Made by a program: the position numbers and the translations under genes
The notes under the pieces: generated by a model
What the model was told of the DNA's origin: nothing
Databases searched by the model: none
The model's input: the letters and a program-made list of their open reading frames with translations, nothing else
Shown: positions 7,676-20,724 of the stretch, piece after piece
Layout: the number at the start of each line of letters is the position of its first letter
Numbering within the stretch: position 1 is the first letter of the stretch
DNA from: Malikia spinosa
Lineage (GTDB): Bacteria; Pseudomonadota; Gammaproteobacteria; Burkholderiales; Burkholderiaceae_C
Assembly: GCF_002980625.1 (NCBI RefSeq)
Contig: NZ_PVLR01000016.1
Span: 113,160-177,159 of the forward strand
Direction of reading: 5' to 3'
Length of the DNA: 64,000 bases

Positions 7676-8347
7676 TTACGCCAGATCGAAAAAGTTCAAG
7701 AGCTCGAGCGGATTATTTATCACGGCGTCAGCGCCCCAGGCCGAGACATCGCCCAGCGCACCCAGGTAGCCGTAGGTGGCGGCGACCGTGGGCATGCCGG
7801 CGGCACGTCCCGCGACGATGTCACGCTCATCGTCGCCGACATAGAGACAGGCCTCGGGCGGCAGGCCCAGGCGGCGCGCCGCCTCGAGCAAGGGCTCCGG
7901 ATGCGGCTTGGCATGCGGCGTGGTGTCGCCGCCGATCACGGTGGCAGCAGCATCGAACAGCGGCAGCGCCGCGGTCAGCGGCAAGGCAAAGCGCTCGGAC
8001 TTGTTGGTCACCACGCCCCAGCGCTTGCCGCAGGCCTGCAGCGCGCCGATCAGCTCGGCGATGCCGTCAAAGGCGCGGGTACGCTCGGTCAGGCAGGCCT
8101 CGTAGTTGGCGAAGAACTCCTGGCGCAGCGCCTCGAACTCGGGGTGATCCGGGCCGTAGCCGAAGGCGATACCGATCATGCCGCGCGCGCCAGCGCCAGC
8201 CATCGGCCGGTATTGCTCGTAGGGCAAGGAGGGCAAGCCACGCTTGAGGCGCAACAAGTCGGCCGCATGGCCGAGGTCGGGTGCGCTGTCGACCAAGGTG
8301 CCGTCGAGGTCGAACAGCACCGCCTGCAGATGGGTGAAGCGACTCAT
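7676..8347 (-). CDS. gph: Phosphoglycolate phosphatase, HAD family
   Basis: Start ATG at 8347 gives 223 residues. HAD motif I is [11 protein letters not shown] near residue 10, motif II is VVTNKS, motif III Lys is in [10 protein letters not shown], and motif IV is YVGDDERDI. This is the subfamily I layout with a helical cap inserted after motif I. The enzyme hydrolyses 2-phosphoglycolate, for example the product of repair of 3'-phosphoglycolate DNA ends. It overlaps ubiG by 4 bp (ATGA), the usual ubiG-gph pair of Burkholderiales. A longer open frame upstream is a shadow of ubiG. Confidence 0.92.
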   Translation of the reverse strand: MSRFTHLQAVLFDLDGTLVDSAPDLGHAADLLRLKRGLPSLPYEQYRPMAGAGARGMIGIAFGYGPDHPEFEALRQEFFANYEACLTERTRAFDGIAELIGALQACGKRWGVVTNKSERFALPLTAALPLFDAAATVIGGDTTPHAKPHPEPLLEAARRLGLPPEACLYVGDDERDIVAGRAAGMPTVAATYGYLGALGDVSAWGADAVINNPLELLNFFDLA

Positions 8348-9057
8348 GCGGGCTTGCGGGTGGCGAACATGAAGTTGACGCTGGTGTCGCCGCTGAGCCA
8401 GTAGCGCTTGGTCAAGGGGTTGTACTCCATGCCGCGCGTGCCCTGCAGGTCGAGTCCGGCGGCACGGCAGTAGGAGGCGAGCTCGCTGGGCTTGATGAAC
8501 TTGGCGAACTCGTGCGTGCCGCGCGGCAACAGCTTGAGCACATACTCGGCGCCGACAATCGCGAACAGGAAGGACTTCGGGTTGCGGTTGAGGGTCGAGA
8601 AGAAGACCCAGCCGCCCGGCTTGACCAGCTCGGCGCAGGCCTTGACGACCGAAGCCGGGTCGGGCACATGCTCGAGCATTTCCATGCAGGTCACGACATC
8701 GAAGCTGGCCGGGCGCTCGGCCGCCAGCGCCTCGACCGCGACCTCGCGGTAGCTGATATTGCTCAGCCCCGATTCGAGCGCGTGCAACTGCGCGACCTTG
8801 AGCGACTTGGTGGCCAGGTCTATGCCCAGCACCTCGGCACCCTGGCGTGCCATGGCCTCGGCCAATATGCCGCCGCCGCAGCCGACGTCGAGTACCTGCT
8901 GGCCGGCAGCCAGCGGCGCCTGCTTGGCGATCCAGTCCAGACGCAGCGGGTTGATCTGGTGCAGGGGTCGGAATTCGCTCTCGGGATCCCACCAGTGGTG
9001 TGCCAGCTCCGAGAACTTGGCCAGCTCGGCCGGGTCCACGTTCATGTTCTTGTCCAT
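8344..9057 (-). CDS. ubiG: Ubiquinone biosynthesis O-methyltransferase
   Basis: A 237-residue class I AdoMet methyltransferase. [16 protein letters not shown] is motif [12 protein letters not shown] is the UbiG-typical post-II motif, and the N-terminal [16 protein letters not shown] is diagnostic of UbiG. It performs both O-methylations of ubiquinone synthesis, on the 2-polyprenyl-6-hydroxyphenol and demethyl intermediates. It is translationally coupled to gph downstream; a terminator separates it from ompA upstream. Confidence 0.95.
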   Translation of the reverse strand: MDKNMNVDPAELAKFSELAHHWWDPESEFRPLHQINPLRLDWIAKQAPLAAGQQVLDVGCGGGILAEAMARQGAEVLGIDLATKSLKVAQLHALESGLSNISYREVAVEALAAERPASFDVVTCMEMLEHVPDPASVVKACAELVKPGGWVFFSTLNRNPKSFLFAIVGAEYVLKLLPRGTHEFAKFIKPSELASYCRAAGLDLQGTRGMEYNPLTKRYWLSGDTSVNFMFATRKPA

Positions 9058-9082
9058 GGCTGAATTATGCGTCGGGGCAGAA

Positions 9083-9110
9083 AAAAACCGCGCCGAGGCG
9101 CGGTCTTTTC
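9083..9110 (-). terminator. Rho-independent terminator after ompA
   Basis: On the minus strand ACCGCGCC-TCG-GGCGCGGT is followed by a run of seven T (plus-strand A run 9081-9087). It lies about 20 nt past the ompA stop and upstream of ubiG. The plus-strand side also carries TCTTTT, so it could act in both directions. Confidence 0.8.
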
Positions 9111-9129
9111 GAATCCCGGATTAAGGAGA

Positions 9130-9762
9130 TTACTTGGTGCCGACGACTTCGATTTCGACGCGGCGGTTCTTGGCGCGGCCAGCCGAGCTCTTGTTGTCAG
9201 CGACCGGCTGCTTCTCGCCCTTGCCTTCGGTGTAGACGCGGTTCTTTTCGATGCCCTTGGACACCAGGTAAGCCTTGACGGCTTCCGAACGCTTGACCGA
9301 CAGCTTCTGGTTGTAGGCGTCGGAGCCAACCGAGTCGGTGTGACCGACAGCGATGATGACTTCGAGGTTGATGCCCTTGACCTTGGAGACCAGGTCGTCG
9401 AGCTTGGCCTTGCCTTCGGGCTTCAGGACAGCCTTGTCGAAGTCGAAGAAAGCGTCAGCAGCAAAGGTGACCTTGGAGGCAGCAACCGGAGCCGGTGCGG
9501 CCTTGGGAGCCGGGGCAGCGACAGGTGCCGGTGCGGGAGCCGGTGCCGGAGCAGCAGCGGGCTTCGGCACGATGGCGCCGTCGCAACCCTGAGCAGCAGT
9601 AGCCGGGGTCCAGTTGGCGTCGCGCCAGCACAGTTCGTTGGTGCCGTTCTTCCACACCAGGTCGCCGGTGCCGTTCTTCCAGTTGTCGACGGTTTGTGCG
9701 CCGGCGGCGGTTGCCAGTGCGGCGGTAGCGAACAACATGGCCACTTTGTTGAGCTTGATCAT
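9130..9762 (-). CDS. ompA: OmpA-family outer membrane protein with C-terminal peptidoglycan-binding domain
   Basis: A 210-residue protein. A signal peptide (MIKLNKVAMLFATAALATAAGA, cut near residue 22) precedes an exported region with two WKNGT motifs and two cysteines. An Ala/Pro-rich linker (about 70-95) leads to an OmpA-like domain (about 100-205) with FFDFDKAVLKPEGKAKL and the peptidoglycan-binding signature GHTDSVGSDAYNQ...RRVEI. The eight-stranded barrel of enteric OmpA is absent, as is usual for this short betaproteobacterial type. GAGGA lies just before the ATG. The gene is divergent from gyrA. Confidence 0.9.
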   Translation of the reverse strand: MIKLNKVAMLFATAALATAAGAQTVDNWKNGTGDLVWKNGTNELCWRDANWTPATAAQGCDGAIVPKPAAAPAPAPAPAPVAAPAPKAAPAPVAASKVTFAADAFFDFDKAVLKPEGKAKLDDLVSKVKGINLEVIIAVGHTDSVGSDAYNQKLSVKRSEAVKAYLVSKGIEKNRVYTEGKGEKQPVADNKSSAGRAKNRRVEIEVVGTK

Positions 9763-9968
9763 GGTTTCCTCGGTTTTGTTGGCGCAGATGCCTGCGAATT
9801 GGGTTGCACGCCCCGACAGTTCCTACCGGCAGCGGGTATTTATCATTGTGCCACAAGCTTAGTCCCCACCAAGCCGGATCGAGACCGGCCCGGAGAGCGC
9901 CGCCCACTAGCTGCCGATTGTGTTGCGATACCGCAACAAGGCGCCTGAAAACCGGTTCGACATATTCC

Positions 9969-9999
9969 TTGAACGCGGGCTGGCGCGGCGACTTAAAAT
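9969..9999 (+). promoter_or_regulatory. Candidate gyrA promoter
   Basis: TTGAAC at 9969-9974 and TTAAAA/TAAAAT at 9993-9999, 18-19 bp apart, lie 45 bp before the gyrA ATG. Just upstream is a perfect inverted repeat GTTGCG-ATAC-CGCAAC (9922-9937) that could be an operator or lie in the ompA leader. This is called by eye only. Confidence 0.35.
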
Positions 10000-10044
10000 A
10001 AGAGGTTATCTTCTACCAGACGACCTTCCGGTCCCGTCGCGCCA

Positions 10045-12927
<2,883 letters not shown>

Positions 12928-12952
12928 CAGCATCCGCACCGAAAGCCCTTAC

Positions 12953-14044
12953 ATGAAGCGACCCTACAACTTCTCCGCCGGCCCGGCCACCATGCCCGAG
13001 GCCGTGCTGCAACAAGCCGCCGCCGAGATGCTGGACTGGCATGGCAGCGGCATGGGCGTGATGGAAATGAGCCATCGCGGCAAGGAATTCATCTCGATCT
13101 ACGAGCAGACCGAGGCCGATCTGCGCGAGCTGCTGGCGGTGCCGGCCAACTTCCGCATCCTGTTCATGCAGGGCGGCGCGCTGGCCGAGAACGCGATCAT
13201 CCCGCTGAACCTGGCGCGCGGCGGCGCGGCCGACTTTGTCGTGACTGGCAGCTGGGGTCAGAAGTCGTACCAGGAAGCCGGCAAGTTCTGCAATGCGCGA
13301 CTGGCGGCATCGACCCAAGGCAACGGCTTCACCACCCTGCCCGACCCGGCCAGCTGGCAGCTCGGCGCCGACAGCGCCTATGTGCATATCTGCAGCAACG
13401 AGACCATCCACGGCGTCGAGTTCCACCAGCTGCCCGACCTCAAGGCGCTGGGCTGCGACGCGCCGCTGGTGGTCGACTTCTCGTCCAACGTGGCCTCGCG
13501 CCCGGTCGACTGGAGCCGGGTCGGCCTGGCCTTCGGCGGCGCGCAGAAGAACCTGGGGCCGGCCGGCCTGACGCTGGTGATCGTGCGCGATGACCTGCTC
13601 GGCCACGCTGTGCCGCAATGCCCGAGCGCCTTCGACTACAAGCTGGTCGCCGAAGCCGGTTCGATGTACAACACGCCGCCGACCTATGCCATCTACATGG
13701 CGGGCCTGGTGTTCCAGTGGCTCAAAGCCCAGGGCGGCGTGGCAGCGATCGAGGCGGCCAACATCGCCAAGGCGCAAAGCTTCTACGACTACCTCGACGG
13801 CTCGCAGCTGTACGAGAACCGCGTCGCCAAGGATTGCCGCTCGCGCATGAACATCCCGTTCTTCCTGCGCGACGAGAGCCGCAACGACGCCTTCCTGGCT
13901 GGCGCCAAGGCGGCCGGGCTGCTGCAGCTCAAGGGCCACAAGTCGGTCGGCGGCATGCGCGCCAGCCTCTACAACGCGATGCCGATCGAAGGCGTGCAGG
14001 CGCTGGTCGCCTACATGCAGGAATTCGAGCGCACCCAGGCCTGA
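12953..14044 (+). CDS. serC: Phosphoserine aminotransferase
   Basis: The start ATG 12953 ([16 protein letters not shown]) gives 363 residues, the normal SerC length. The open frame extends further upstream, but only into gyrA. The PLP lysine is in [13 protein letters not shown]. It makes 3-phosphoserine from 3-phosphohydroxypyruvate and glutamate, and in pyridoxal synthesis acts on the erythronate derivative. It follows gyrA by 25 bp and leads the serC-pheA-tyrA-aroA/cmk run, probably one transcript. Confidence 0.96.
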   Translation: MKRPYNFSAGPATMPEAVLQQAAAEMLDWHGSGMGVMEMSHRGKEFISIYEQTEADLRELLAVPANFRILFMQGGALAENAIIPLNLARGGAADFVVTGSWGQKSYQEAGKFCNARLAASTQGNGFTTLPDPASWQLGADSAYVHICSNETIHGVEFHQLPDLKALGCDAPLVVDFSSNVASRPVDWSRVGLAFGGAQKNLGPAGLTLVIVRDDLLGHAVPQCPSAFDYKLVAEAGSMYNTPPTYAIYMAGLVFQWLKAQGGVAAIEAANIAKAQSFYDYLDGSQLYENRVAKDCRSRMNIPFFLRDESRNDAFLAGAKAAGLLQLKGHKSVGGMRASLYNAMPIEGVQALVAYMQEFERTQA

Positions 14045-14059
14045 GAAAGCCCAAGCTCC

Positions 14060-15178
14060 ATGACCGACAACACCCACCAACCGGCCGGCCCGGTGCAGAG
14101 CGCTGCCCTGGGCGAGCTGCGCATCCAGATCGACGCGCTCGACCACCAGCTGCTGCAGTTGCTGAACCAGCGCGCACGCGTGGCCGAACAGGTCGGCGCC
14201 ATCAAGCGCGCCGAGGGCTCGCCCTTCTTCCGCCCGGACCGGGTGGCGCAGGTGATCGCCAAGATCGAGGCCGCCAACCCGGGGCCGCTGCTCAACGCCC
14301 ATGTGGCAGCGATCTGGCGCGAGATCATGTCGGCCTGCCTGGCGCTGGAGTCGCCGCAGCGCGTCGCCGTGCTGGGCCCGCAAGGCACCTTCACCGAGGA
14401 AGCCGCGATCGAGTTCTTTGGCAGCGCCGCCAACCTGATCTACTGCGACAACTTCGACGAGGTGTTCCACGCCACCGAGTCGGGCACCGCGCAGTACGGC
14501 GTGGTCGCGATCGAGAACTCGACCGAGGGCGCGGTGGCACGCACGCTCGACCTGTTCCTGCGCTCGCCGGTGCATGTGATCGGCCAGGTCAGCCTGCAGG
14601 TGCGGCACAACCTGCTGCGCCAGCAGAACTCGCTCGACGGCATCGAGGTCGTGATGGCGCACCCGCAGGCGCTGGCGCAATGCCAGAACTGGCTGTCCAA
14701 GCATCTGCCGCATGCCGAGCGGCGCGCGGTCTCGAGCAATGCCGAGGGCGCACGCCTGGCCGCGACGAACCCGAAATGGGCAGCCCTGGCCAGCGAACGT
14801 GCTGCCAGCCAGTTCGGCCTGCACATCGTCGCGCATGCGATCCAGGACGAGGCCTTCAACCGGACCCGCTTTGCGGTGATCTGCCTGCCCCAGACCATGG
14901 CGATGCCGCCGGTCACCGGCAAGGACAGCACCAGCCTGGTGGTCTCGGTGCCGAACAAGCCCGGCGCGGTGCATGACCTGCTGGTGCCGCTCAAGAAGAA
15001 CGGCGTTTCGCTGACCCGCTTCGAGTCGCGCCCGGCCAAGTCGGGCCAGTGGGAGTATTACTTCTACATGGACATCGCGGGTCATCCGGCGCAACCGGCG
15101 GTCGCCGCCGCGCTGAATGAGCTCAAGGACCTGTGCGCCTTCTACCAGGTGCTCGGTGCCTACCCGACTGCCGACTGA
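14060..15178 (+). CDS. pheA: Bifunctional chorismate mutase / prephenate dehydratase (P-protein)
   Basis: A 372-residue protein. The AroQ-type chorismate mutase spans about 15-100 (ELRIQIDALDHQLLQLLNQR). Prephenate dehydratase follows with GPQGTFTEEAA and the catalytic TRF motif in FNRTRFAVICL. The ACT domain has NKPGAVHDLL and ESRP, the phenylalanine-binding regulatory site. It converts chorismate to phenylpyruvate. It lies 15 bp after serC and 49 bp before tyrA. End-product inhibition by Phe is expected from the intact ACT motifs. Confidence 0.96.
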   Translation: MTDNTHQPAGPVQSAALGELRIQIDALDHQLLQLLNQRARVAEQVGAIKRAEGSPFFRPDRVAQVIAKIEAANPGPLLNAHVAAIWREIMSACLALESPQRVAVLGPQGTFTEEAAIEFFGSAANLIYCDNFDEVFHATESGTAQYGVVAIENSTEGAVARTLDLFLRSPVHVIGQVSLQVRHNLLRQQNSLDGIEVVMAHPQALAQCQNWLSKHLPHAERRAVSSNAEGARLAATNPKWAALASERAASQFGLHIVAHAIQDEAFNRTRFAVICLPQTMAMPPVTGKDSTSLVVSVPNKPGAVHDLLVPLKKNGVSLTRFESRPAKSGQWEYYFYMDIAGHPAQPAVAAALNELKDLCAFYQVLGAYPTAD

Positions 15179-15227
15179 TCCGGCGCTGCAGCGCCTGCCA
15201 TTCCCGAAGACTCCTGAAGATTCCACT

Positions 15228-16124
15228 ATGTTCGAGCAACTCGGTCTGATCGGCTGCGGCCTCATGGGCGGCTCCTTTGCGCTCGCGCTCAAGGAGGCCG
15301 GCCTGGTGCGCCAGGTGGTCGGCTACAGCAAGTCGGCCCGCACGCGCGAGCGCGCGCTCGAGCTCGGCGTGATCGACCTCGAAGCCGCTACGCTGGAGCA
15401 GGCGGTCGCAGGCTCGGACCTGGTGCTGCTGGCGGTGCCGGTGGCAGCGACCGAATCCAGCCTGGCCGCGATAGCGCCGGTATTGGCGCCACGCGCGCTG
15501 CTGATGGACGTCGGCTCGACCAAGGGCGATGTGGTCGCCGCGGCGCGCCGCACCCTGGGCGAACGGCTGAGCCGCTTCGTGCCGGCACACCCGATCGCCG
15601 GCAAGGAATCGGCCGGGGTCGAGCATGCCGAGGCCAGCCTCTACCGCGAGCGCCAGCTGATCCTGACCCCGCTGCCCGAGACCCACGCGCCGCTGGTCGA
15701 GCTCGCTGCCGAGCTCTGGACCCTGCTGGGCAGCCAGGTGCTCGAGATGAGCCCCGAACGGCATGATGCCGCCTACGCCAGCGTCAGCCATCTGCCGCAT
15801 CTGCTGGCCTTTGCCGCGATGAACGCGATCCTGGCGCAACCGCAGGCCGACGAATGGCTGGCGCTGGCCGGCCCGGGCTTTCGTGACTTCAGCCGCATCG
15901 CGGCCAGCGACCCGAGCGTCTGGCGCGACATCCTGCTGGCCAACCGCGAGCAGGTGCTGCTGCAGTCGCGCCAGTTCCGCGCCGCGCTCGACGCGCTCGA
16001 AGCCGCCATGCTGGCGCCAGACGCCGACGCGCTGCAGTCGCTGATCGCGCAGGCAAGCCAGGCGCGCACCGGCTGGCAGCTCGGCGGCCTGACCTACAAC
16101 CCCTCTGAAGCCGTAGCGGCCTGA
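15228..16124 (+). CDS. tyrA: Prephenate dehydrogenase
   Basis: Start ATG 15228 ([20 protein letters not shown]) gives 298 residues. The upstream extension lies inside pheA and is not used. A Rossmann fold with [11 protein letters not shown] binds NAD(P), and the catalytic and binding region [10 protein letters not shown] follows near 125. It oxidatively decarboxylates prephenate to 4-hydroxyphenylpyruvate in tyrosine synthesis. There is no ACT domain. It sits directly between pheA and aroA, without the hisC copy that some Burkholderia carry here. Confidence 0.95.
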   Translation: MFEQLGLIGCGLMGGSFALALKEAGLVRQVVGYSKSARTRERALELGVIDLEAATLEQAVAGSDLVLLAVPVAATESSLAAIAPVLAPRALLMDVGSTKGDVVAAARRTLGERLSRFVPAHPIAGKESAGVEHAEASLYRERQLILTPLPETHAPLVELAAELWTLLGSQVLEMSPERHDAAYASVSHLPHLLAFAAMNAILAQPQADEWLALAGPGFRDFSRIAASDPSVWRDILLANREQVLLQSRQFRAALDALEAAMLAPDADALQSLIAQASQARTGWQLGGLTYNPSEAVAA

Positions 16125-16131
16125 CCCCTCC

Positions 16132-18150
16132 ATGTACTCGACCCATTTCCTCGACCTGCCGCCGCTGCGCGCGGCCGGCGGCAGCGTCACCCTGCCCGGC
16201 TCCAAGAGCATCTCGAACCGCGTGCTGCTGCTGGCGGCGCTCAGCGCGGGCGAGACCACCCTGCACGACCTGCTCGACTCCGACGACACCCGCGTGATGC
16301 TGGCCGCACTCGAGACGCTGGGCTGCGGCATCGAGCGCCTGGGCGGCCACAGCGTCAAGGTGCGCGGCCTGGCCGGCGCGCTGCCAGTCAAGTCGGCCGA
16401 CCTGTTCCTGGGCAACGCCGGCACCGCGATGCGCCCGCTGACGGCCGCGCTGGCGCTGCTGGCAGCGCAACAGGGCGGAGCCTTCGAGCTGCGCGGCATT
16501 GCGCGCATGCACGAGCGCCCGATCGGCGACCTGGTCGATGGCTTGCGCCAGCTCGGCTGCCCGGTCGACTACCTCGGCAATGACGGCTACCCGCCGCTGC
16601 GCCTGGGTCATGGCGAGCCGGCCGCGCTGCAACTCGATGCCCCGATCCAGGTGCGCGGCAACGTATCGAGCCAGTTCCTGACCGCGCTGCTGCTGGCGCT
16701 GCCCTTGGTCGCGACGCAGGACATCGTGATCGAGGTGGTCGGCGAGCTGATTTCCAAGCCCTATATCGAGATCACGCTCAAGCTGCTGGAGCGCTTCGGC
16801 GTCACCGTGCGGCGCGAAGGCTGGCAGCGCTTCATCATCCCGGCTGGCAGCCGCTATAGCTCGCCGGGCAGCCTGCATGTCGAGGGCGATGCGTCATCGG
16901 CGAGCTATTTCGTCGCACTCGGCGCGATCGCGCCGTCCGAGCAGGGCATCACGATCCAGGGCGTGGGACTCGACTCGATCCAGGGCGACATCCGCTTCGT
17001 CGAGGCCGCGCAGGCGATGGGCGCTGTCGTGACCGGCTCGGCCAACAGCCTGCAGATACAGCGCGGCGCCTGGCCGCTGAAAGCGATCGATCTCGACTGC
17101 AACCATATTCCAGATGCCGCGATGACGCTGGCCGTGATGGCGCTCTACGCCGACGGCACCACCACGCTGCGCAACATCGAGAGCTGGCGCGTCAAGGAAA
17201 CCGACCGCATCGCCGCCATGGCCTGCGAACTGCGCAAGCTCGGCGCCAGCGTCGAGGAAGGCCAGGACTACATCCGCGTCACGCCACCGGCGGCCGACGG
17301 CTGGCAGCCGGCCTCGATCCACACCTACGACGACCACCGGGTCGCGATGTGCTTCTCGCTCGCGGCCTTCAACCCGGCCAAGCTACCGGTGCGGATCGAG
17401 GACCCGAAATGCGTCGCCAAGACCTTCCCGGACTATTTCGAGGCCCTTTTCAGCGTCGTGCAGGCTGATGCCACCGACATCCCGGTGATCTGCGTCGACG
17501 GTCCGACCGCTTCGGGCAAGGGCACGCTGGCCAGCCAGCTGGCCGAGCGCCTGGGCTACGCGCTGCTCGACTCGGGCGCGCTCTATCGCGTGACTGCCTT
17601 TGCGGCGCTGCAGGCCGGGCTGACACTCGAAGCCGGCGACGAGGCGGCGATCGCCGAGCTCGCGCGCGCACTGCCGGTCAGCTTCGATGGCGATCGCGTG
17701 CTGCTGTCGGGCCAGGATGTGACCGATGCGATCCGCAGTGAAACCGGCGGCATGAACGCGTCGAAAGTCTCGGCATTGCCGGGCGTGCGCGCGGCGCTGG
17801 TCGAGCTGCAGCACAGCTTTCGACGCCTGCCCGGACTGGTCGCCGACGGTCGCGACATGGGTACGGTGATCTTCCCCGAGGCGCCGCTCAAGGTGTTTCT
17901 GAGCGCCAGCGCCGAACAGCGCGCCATTCGGCGCCATAAGCAGTTGATTTCCAAGGGAGTCAGTGCTAGACTAGAAGACCTGTTAGCCGACTTGGTCGAG
18001 CGTGACTTGCGCGACACCACGCGCAAGAGCGCTCCACTGGAGCCGGCCCAGGACGCCTTGACGCTGGACAACTCCGGGCTGGGCATCGAGGAATCGGTGC
18101 AGCTCGTGTTGTCCTGGTGGCAAGGTCGGCGCCCGTTCGCGAGCGCCTGA
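16132..18150 (+). CDS. aroA-cmk: Fused EPSP synthase and cytidylate kinase
   Basis: A 672-residue fusion. The N-terminal 440 residues are 3-phosphoshikimate 1-carboxyvinyltransferase with GSKSISNR, the PEP-site [10 protein letters not shown] and DDHRVAM. After a linker of about 10 residues, residues from about 448 form CMP kinase with P-loop [10 protein letters not shown] (about 455-464), DSGALYR and [12 protein letters not shown]. Normally these are two neighbouring genes; the fusion is known in Comamonadaceae. It links chorismate supply to pyrimidine nucleotide synthesis only by co-expression; no functional coupling is evident. ATG 16132 lies 7 bp after tyrA. Confidence 0.96.
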   Translation: MYSTHFLDLPPLRAAGGSVTLPGSKSISNRVLLLAALSAGETTLHDLLDSDDTRVMLAALETLGCGIERLGGHSVKVRGLAGALPVKSADLFLGNAGTAMRPLTAALALLAAQQGGAFELRGIARMHERPIGDLVDGLRQLGCPVDYLGNDGYPPLRLGHGEPAALQLDAPIQVRGNVSSQFLTALLLALPLVATQDIVIEVVGELISKPYIEITLKLLERFGVTVRREGWQRFIIPAGSRYSSPGSLHVEGDASSASYFVALGAIAPSEQGITIQGVGLDSIQGDIRFVEAAQAMGAVVTGSANSLQIQRGAWPLKAIDLDCNHIPDAAMTLAVMALYADGTTTLRNIESWRVKETDRIAAMACELRKLGASVEEGQDYIRVTPPAADGWQPASIHTYDDHRVAMCFSLAAFNPAKLPVRIEDPKCVAKTFPDYFEALFSVVQADATDIPVICVDGPTASGKGTLASQLAERLGYALLDSGALYRVTAFAALQAGLTLEAGDEAAIAELARALPVSFDGDRVLLSGQDVTDAIRSETGGMNASKVSALPGVRAALVELQHSFRRLPGLVADGRDMGTVIFPEAPLKVFLSASAEQRAIRRHKQLISKGVSARLEDLLADLVERDLRDTTRKSAPLEPAQDALTLDNSGLGIEESVQLVLSWWQGRRPFASA

Positions 18151-18340
18151 AATTGAGCGCTCCGCCCGGGGCGCTCGTGTATTTGGCCCATTCGGGCCAG
18201 GCCCCGAAGGCCCCGCCGGACAAGATCCGCAGGCCCCAGGGATCTCAACCTGCAACCCGCGACGCCGGCTCTGGCGACGCGTATTGGCATCTGCCGCGCG
18301 CCTGTTCCCCATTCAGCTGGGCGCCCGGTTTAGGAAAAAC

Positions 18341-20020
18341 ATGTCTGAATCTTTTGCCGCCCTGTTTGAAGAATCCCTGCAACGTGCCAACATGCGCGCG
18401 GGCGAGGTCATCACTGCCGAAGTCGTTCGCATCGAGCACAACCATGTGGTCGTCAACGCCGGTCTGAAGTCCGAAGCGTATGTGCCGATCGCAGAATTCA
18501 AGAACGACCAGGGCGAACTCGAAGTCCAGGTCGGCGACTTCGTCTCGGTCGCGATCGACTCGGTCGAAAACGGCTACGGCGACACCCTGCTGAGCCGCGA
18601 CAAGGCCAAGCGCCTGGCTTCGTGGATGGCCCTGGAAAAGGCCCTGGAATCCGGCGAATTCGTCACCGGCACCACCGGCGCCAAGGTCAAGGGCGGCCTC
18701 AAGGTCATGGTCAACGGCATCAGCGCCTTCCTGCCGGGCTCGCTGGTCGACAGCCGTCCGACCAAGGACCTGACCCCGTACGAGAACAAGACCCTGGAAT
18801 TCAAGGTCATCAAGCTCGACCGCAAGCGCAACAACGTCGTGCTGAGCCGCCGTGCCGTGGTCGAAGCCTCGATGGGCGAAGAGCGCGCCAAGCTGATGGA
18901 AACCCTGCGCGAAGGCGCGATCGTTTCCGGCGTGGTCAAGAACATCACCGAATACGGTGCCTTCGTTGACCTCGGCGGCATCGACGGCCTGCTGCACATC
19001 ACCGACATGGCATGGCGCCGCGTGCGTCACCCGTCGGAAGTCGTGACCGCTGGCCAGGAAATCACCGCCAAGGTCCTGAAGTTCGACACCGAGAAGCAAC
19101 GCGTCTCGCTGGGTCTGAAGCAGATGGGCGACGATCCGTGGCTGGGCGTTTCGCGCCGCTACCCGTCGAGCACCCGCATGTTCGGCAAGGTCACCAACAT
19201 CGCCGACTACGGCGCCTTCGTCGAGCTGGAACCCGGCATCGAAGGTCTGGTGCACGTGTCCGAAATGGACTGGACCAACAAGAACATCGCTCCGAACAAG
19301 ATCGTGTCGCTGGGCGACGAGGTCGAAGTCATGGTGCTCGAGATCGACGAAGACAAGCGTCGCATCTCGCTGGGCATGAAGCAGTGCAAGGCCAACCCGT
19401 GGCAGGAATTCGCGCAGAACACCAAGCGCGGCGACCGCGTCAAGGGCCCGATCAAGTCGATCACTGACTTCGGCGTCTTCGTCGGCCTGGCTGCCGGCAT
19501 CGACGGTCTGGTTCACCTGTCTGACCTGTCGTGGAACGAAACCGGCGAAGCCGCTGTCCGCAACTACAAGAAGGGCCAGGAAGTTGAAGCTCTGGTGCTG
19601 GGCGTGGACGTCGACCGCGAGCGCATCAGCCTGGGCATCAAGCAGCTCGACAGCGACCCGTTCACCACCTTCGTGTCGATCAACGACAAGGGCCAGACCG
19701 TCACCGGCAAGGTCAAGACCGTTGACGCCCGTGGCGCCGAGATCGACCTGGGCGAAGAGATCGTGGGCTACCTGCGCGCTTCGGAAATCTCGCGCGACCG
19801 CGTCGAAGATGCCCGCAACGTGCTGAAGGAAGGCGACGAAGTGACCGCTGTTGTGGTCAACATCGACCGCAAGACCCGCAACATCCAGCTGTCGATCAAG
19901 GCCAAGGACATGGCCGAGCAACAGGAAGCCATGGCTACCCTGAGCCAGACCGCTGGCAACGCCGGCACCACCAGCCTGGGCGCCCTGCTGCGCGCCAAGC
20001 TGGACAGCAACAACGGTTAA
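18341..20020 (+). CDS. rpsA: 30S ribosomal protein S1
   Basis: ATG 18341 ([12 protein letters not shown]) gives 559 residues, the standard S1 length. Six S1 (OB-fold) repeats are visible, each with the TEYGAFVDL / VSLGLKQ-type motifs; repeats 3-6 bind mRNA. The codon use is restricted, as expected for a highly expressed gene. The 190-bp gap after cmk contains GC-rich inverted repeats (18157-18240) that may belong to the S1 leader, where autoregulation is known in other bacteria. A strong terminator follows. Confidence 0.97.
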   Translation: MSESFAALFEESLQRANMRAGEVITAEVVRIEHNHVVVNAGLKSEAYVPIAEFKNDQGELEVQVGDFVSVAIDSVENGYGDTLLSRDKAKRLASWMALEKALESGEFVTGTTGAKVKGGLKVMVNGISAFLPGSLVDSRPTKDLTPYENKTLEFKVIKLDRKRNNVVLSRRAVVEASMGEERAKLMETLREGAIVSGVVKNITEYGAFVDLGGIDGLLHITDMAWRRVRHPSEVVTAGQEITAKVLKFDTEKQRVSLGLKQMGDDPWLGVSRRYPSSTRMFGKVTNIADYGAFVELEPGIEGLVHVSEMDWTNKNIAPNKIVSLGDEVEVMVLEIDEDKRRISLGMKQCKANPWQEFAQNTKRGDRVKGPIKSITDFGVFVGLAAGIDGLVHLSDLSWNETGEAAVRNYKKGQEVEALVLGVDVDRERISLGIKQLDSDPFTTFVSINDKGQTVTGKVKTVDARGAEIDLGEEIVGYLRASEISRDRVEDARNVLKEGDEVTAVVVNIDRKTRNIQLSIKAKDMAEQQEAMATLSQTAGNAGTTSLGALLRAKLDSNNG

Positions 20021-20040
20021 TCCCTAACCGTTAGCGCCAG

Positions 20041-20072
20041 GGCCCGGCGCGCTTATCGCGCCGGGCCTTTTT
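20041..20072 (+). terminator. Rho-independent terminator after rpsA
   Basis: GGCCCGGCGCG-CTTAT-CGCGCCGGGCC is an 11-bp perfect stem followed by five T, 20 bp past the rpsA stop and 26 bp before ihfB. Confidence 0.95.
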
Positions 20073-20097
20073 CTTTGCTCTCCAGATTCACAGACCC

Positions 20098-20400
20098 ATG
20101 ACTCGCAGCGACCTTGTAGAAGCCCTGGCGGCACGCTTTGCCCAACTCGGACAGCGTGATGCCGAACTCGCGGTCAAGGCCATTCTCGAAGCCATGGTCG
20201 ACGCGCTGATGCAGGGCCAGAGGATAGAGATCAGGGGTTTCGGCAGTTTCTCGGTCAACCACCGCCCTGCCCGCATGGGCCGCAACCCGCGCTCGGGCGA
20301 GAGCGTGGCCATTCCCGACAAGCGCGTTCCGCATTTCAAACCCGGCAAGGCCTTGCGCGAGCAAGTCGACGCCGCACCGCGCAGCGGTGCCTCCGGCTGA
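20098..20400 (+). CDS. ihfB: Integration host factor beta subunit
   Basis: A 100-residue DNABII protein. The beta-arm has GRNPRSGE with the DNA-intercalating proline, and the N-terminus [14 protein letters not shown] is typical of IhfB. It bends DNA as a heterodimer with IhfA, whose gene is also in the window (50940-51281). It follows rpsA, the conserved place for ihfB in proteobacteria, with the rpsA terminator in between, so some transcription may be read-through. Confidence 0.95.
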   Translation: MTRSDLVEALAARFAQLGQRDAELAVKAILEAMVDALMQGQRIEIRGFGSFSVNHRPARMGRNPRSGESVAIPDKRVPHFKPGKALREQVDAAPRSGASG

Positions 20401-20436
20401 AGTCCGCGCCGCTACAATCCCCGCATCACCGGGGGA

Positions 20437-20724
20437 ATGTGCGTGAAATACCTTCTGTGGCTGCTCAAGGCAGCCATTTTCTTTGCTCTGTTCGCCTTCG
20501 CACTCAACAACCAGGACCCGGTCCTGCTCAGGCTGTTCGGCGCCCAATGGGAGGCGCCACTGGTCCTGCTGTTGCTGGCCGCTCTGGTCGTCGGCGTCTT
20601 CCTCGGCATGGCCGTGATGCTGCCGCTGTGGCTGCGCGCGCGCCGGGCGGCCAAGGCGCTGTCGAACAGCCCGGCTGGCGTCACGGCCAGCCCCACCCCT
20701 TCCGAGACTACCCATGGCATTTGA
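20437..20724 (+). CDS. lapA: LapA-domain inner membrane protein
   Basis: A 95-residue protein with two hydrophobic helices (about 5-25 and 40-65) flanking LNNQDPVLLRLFG, followed by a basic RARRAAK and a short cytoplasmic tail. This is the DUF1049/LapA pattern. LapA works with LapB in setting LPS synthesis by controlling LpxC turnover. Start choice is ATG 20437 or GTG 20443. Its 3' end overlaps lapB by 11 bp. Confidence 0.85.
   Translation: MCVKYLLWLLKAAIFFALFAFALNNQDPVLLRLFGAQWEAPLVLLLLAALVVGVFLGMAVMLPLWLRARRAAKALSNSPAGVTASPTPSETTHGI

Noticed and set aside
7676..8992. Gph extended to 438 residues by an upstream frame
   Set aside because: The extension is the other frame of ubiG; Gph starts at ATG 8347, coupled to ubiG by ATGA.
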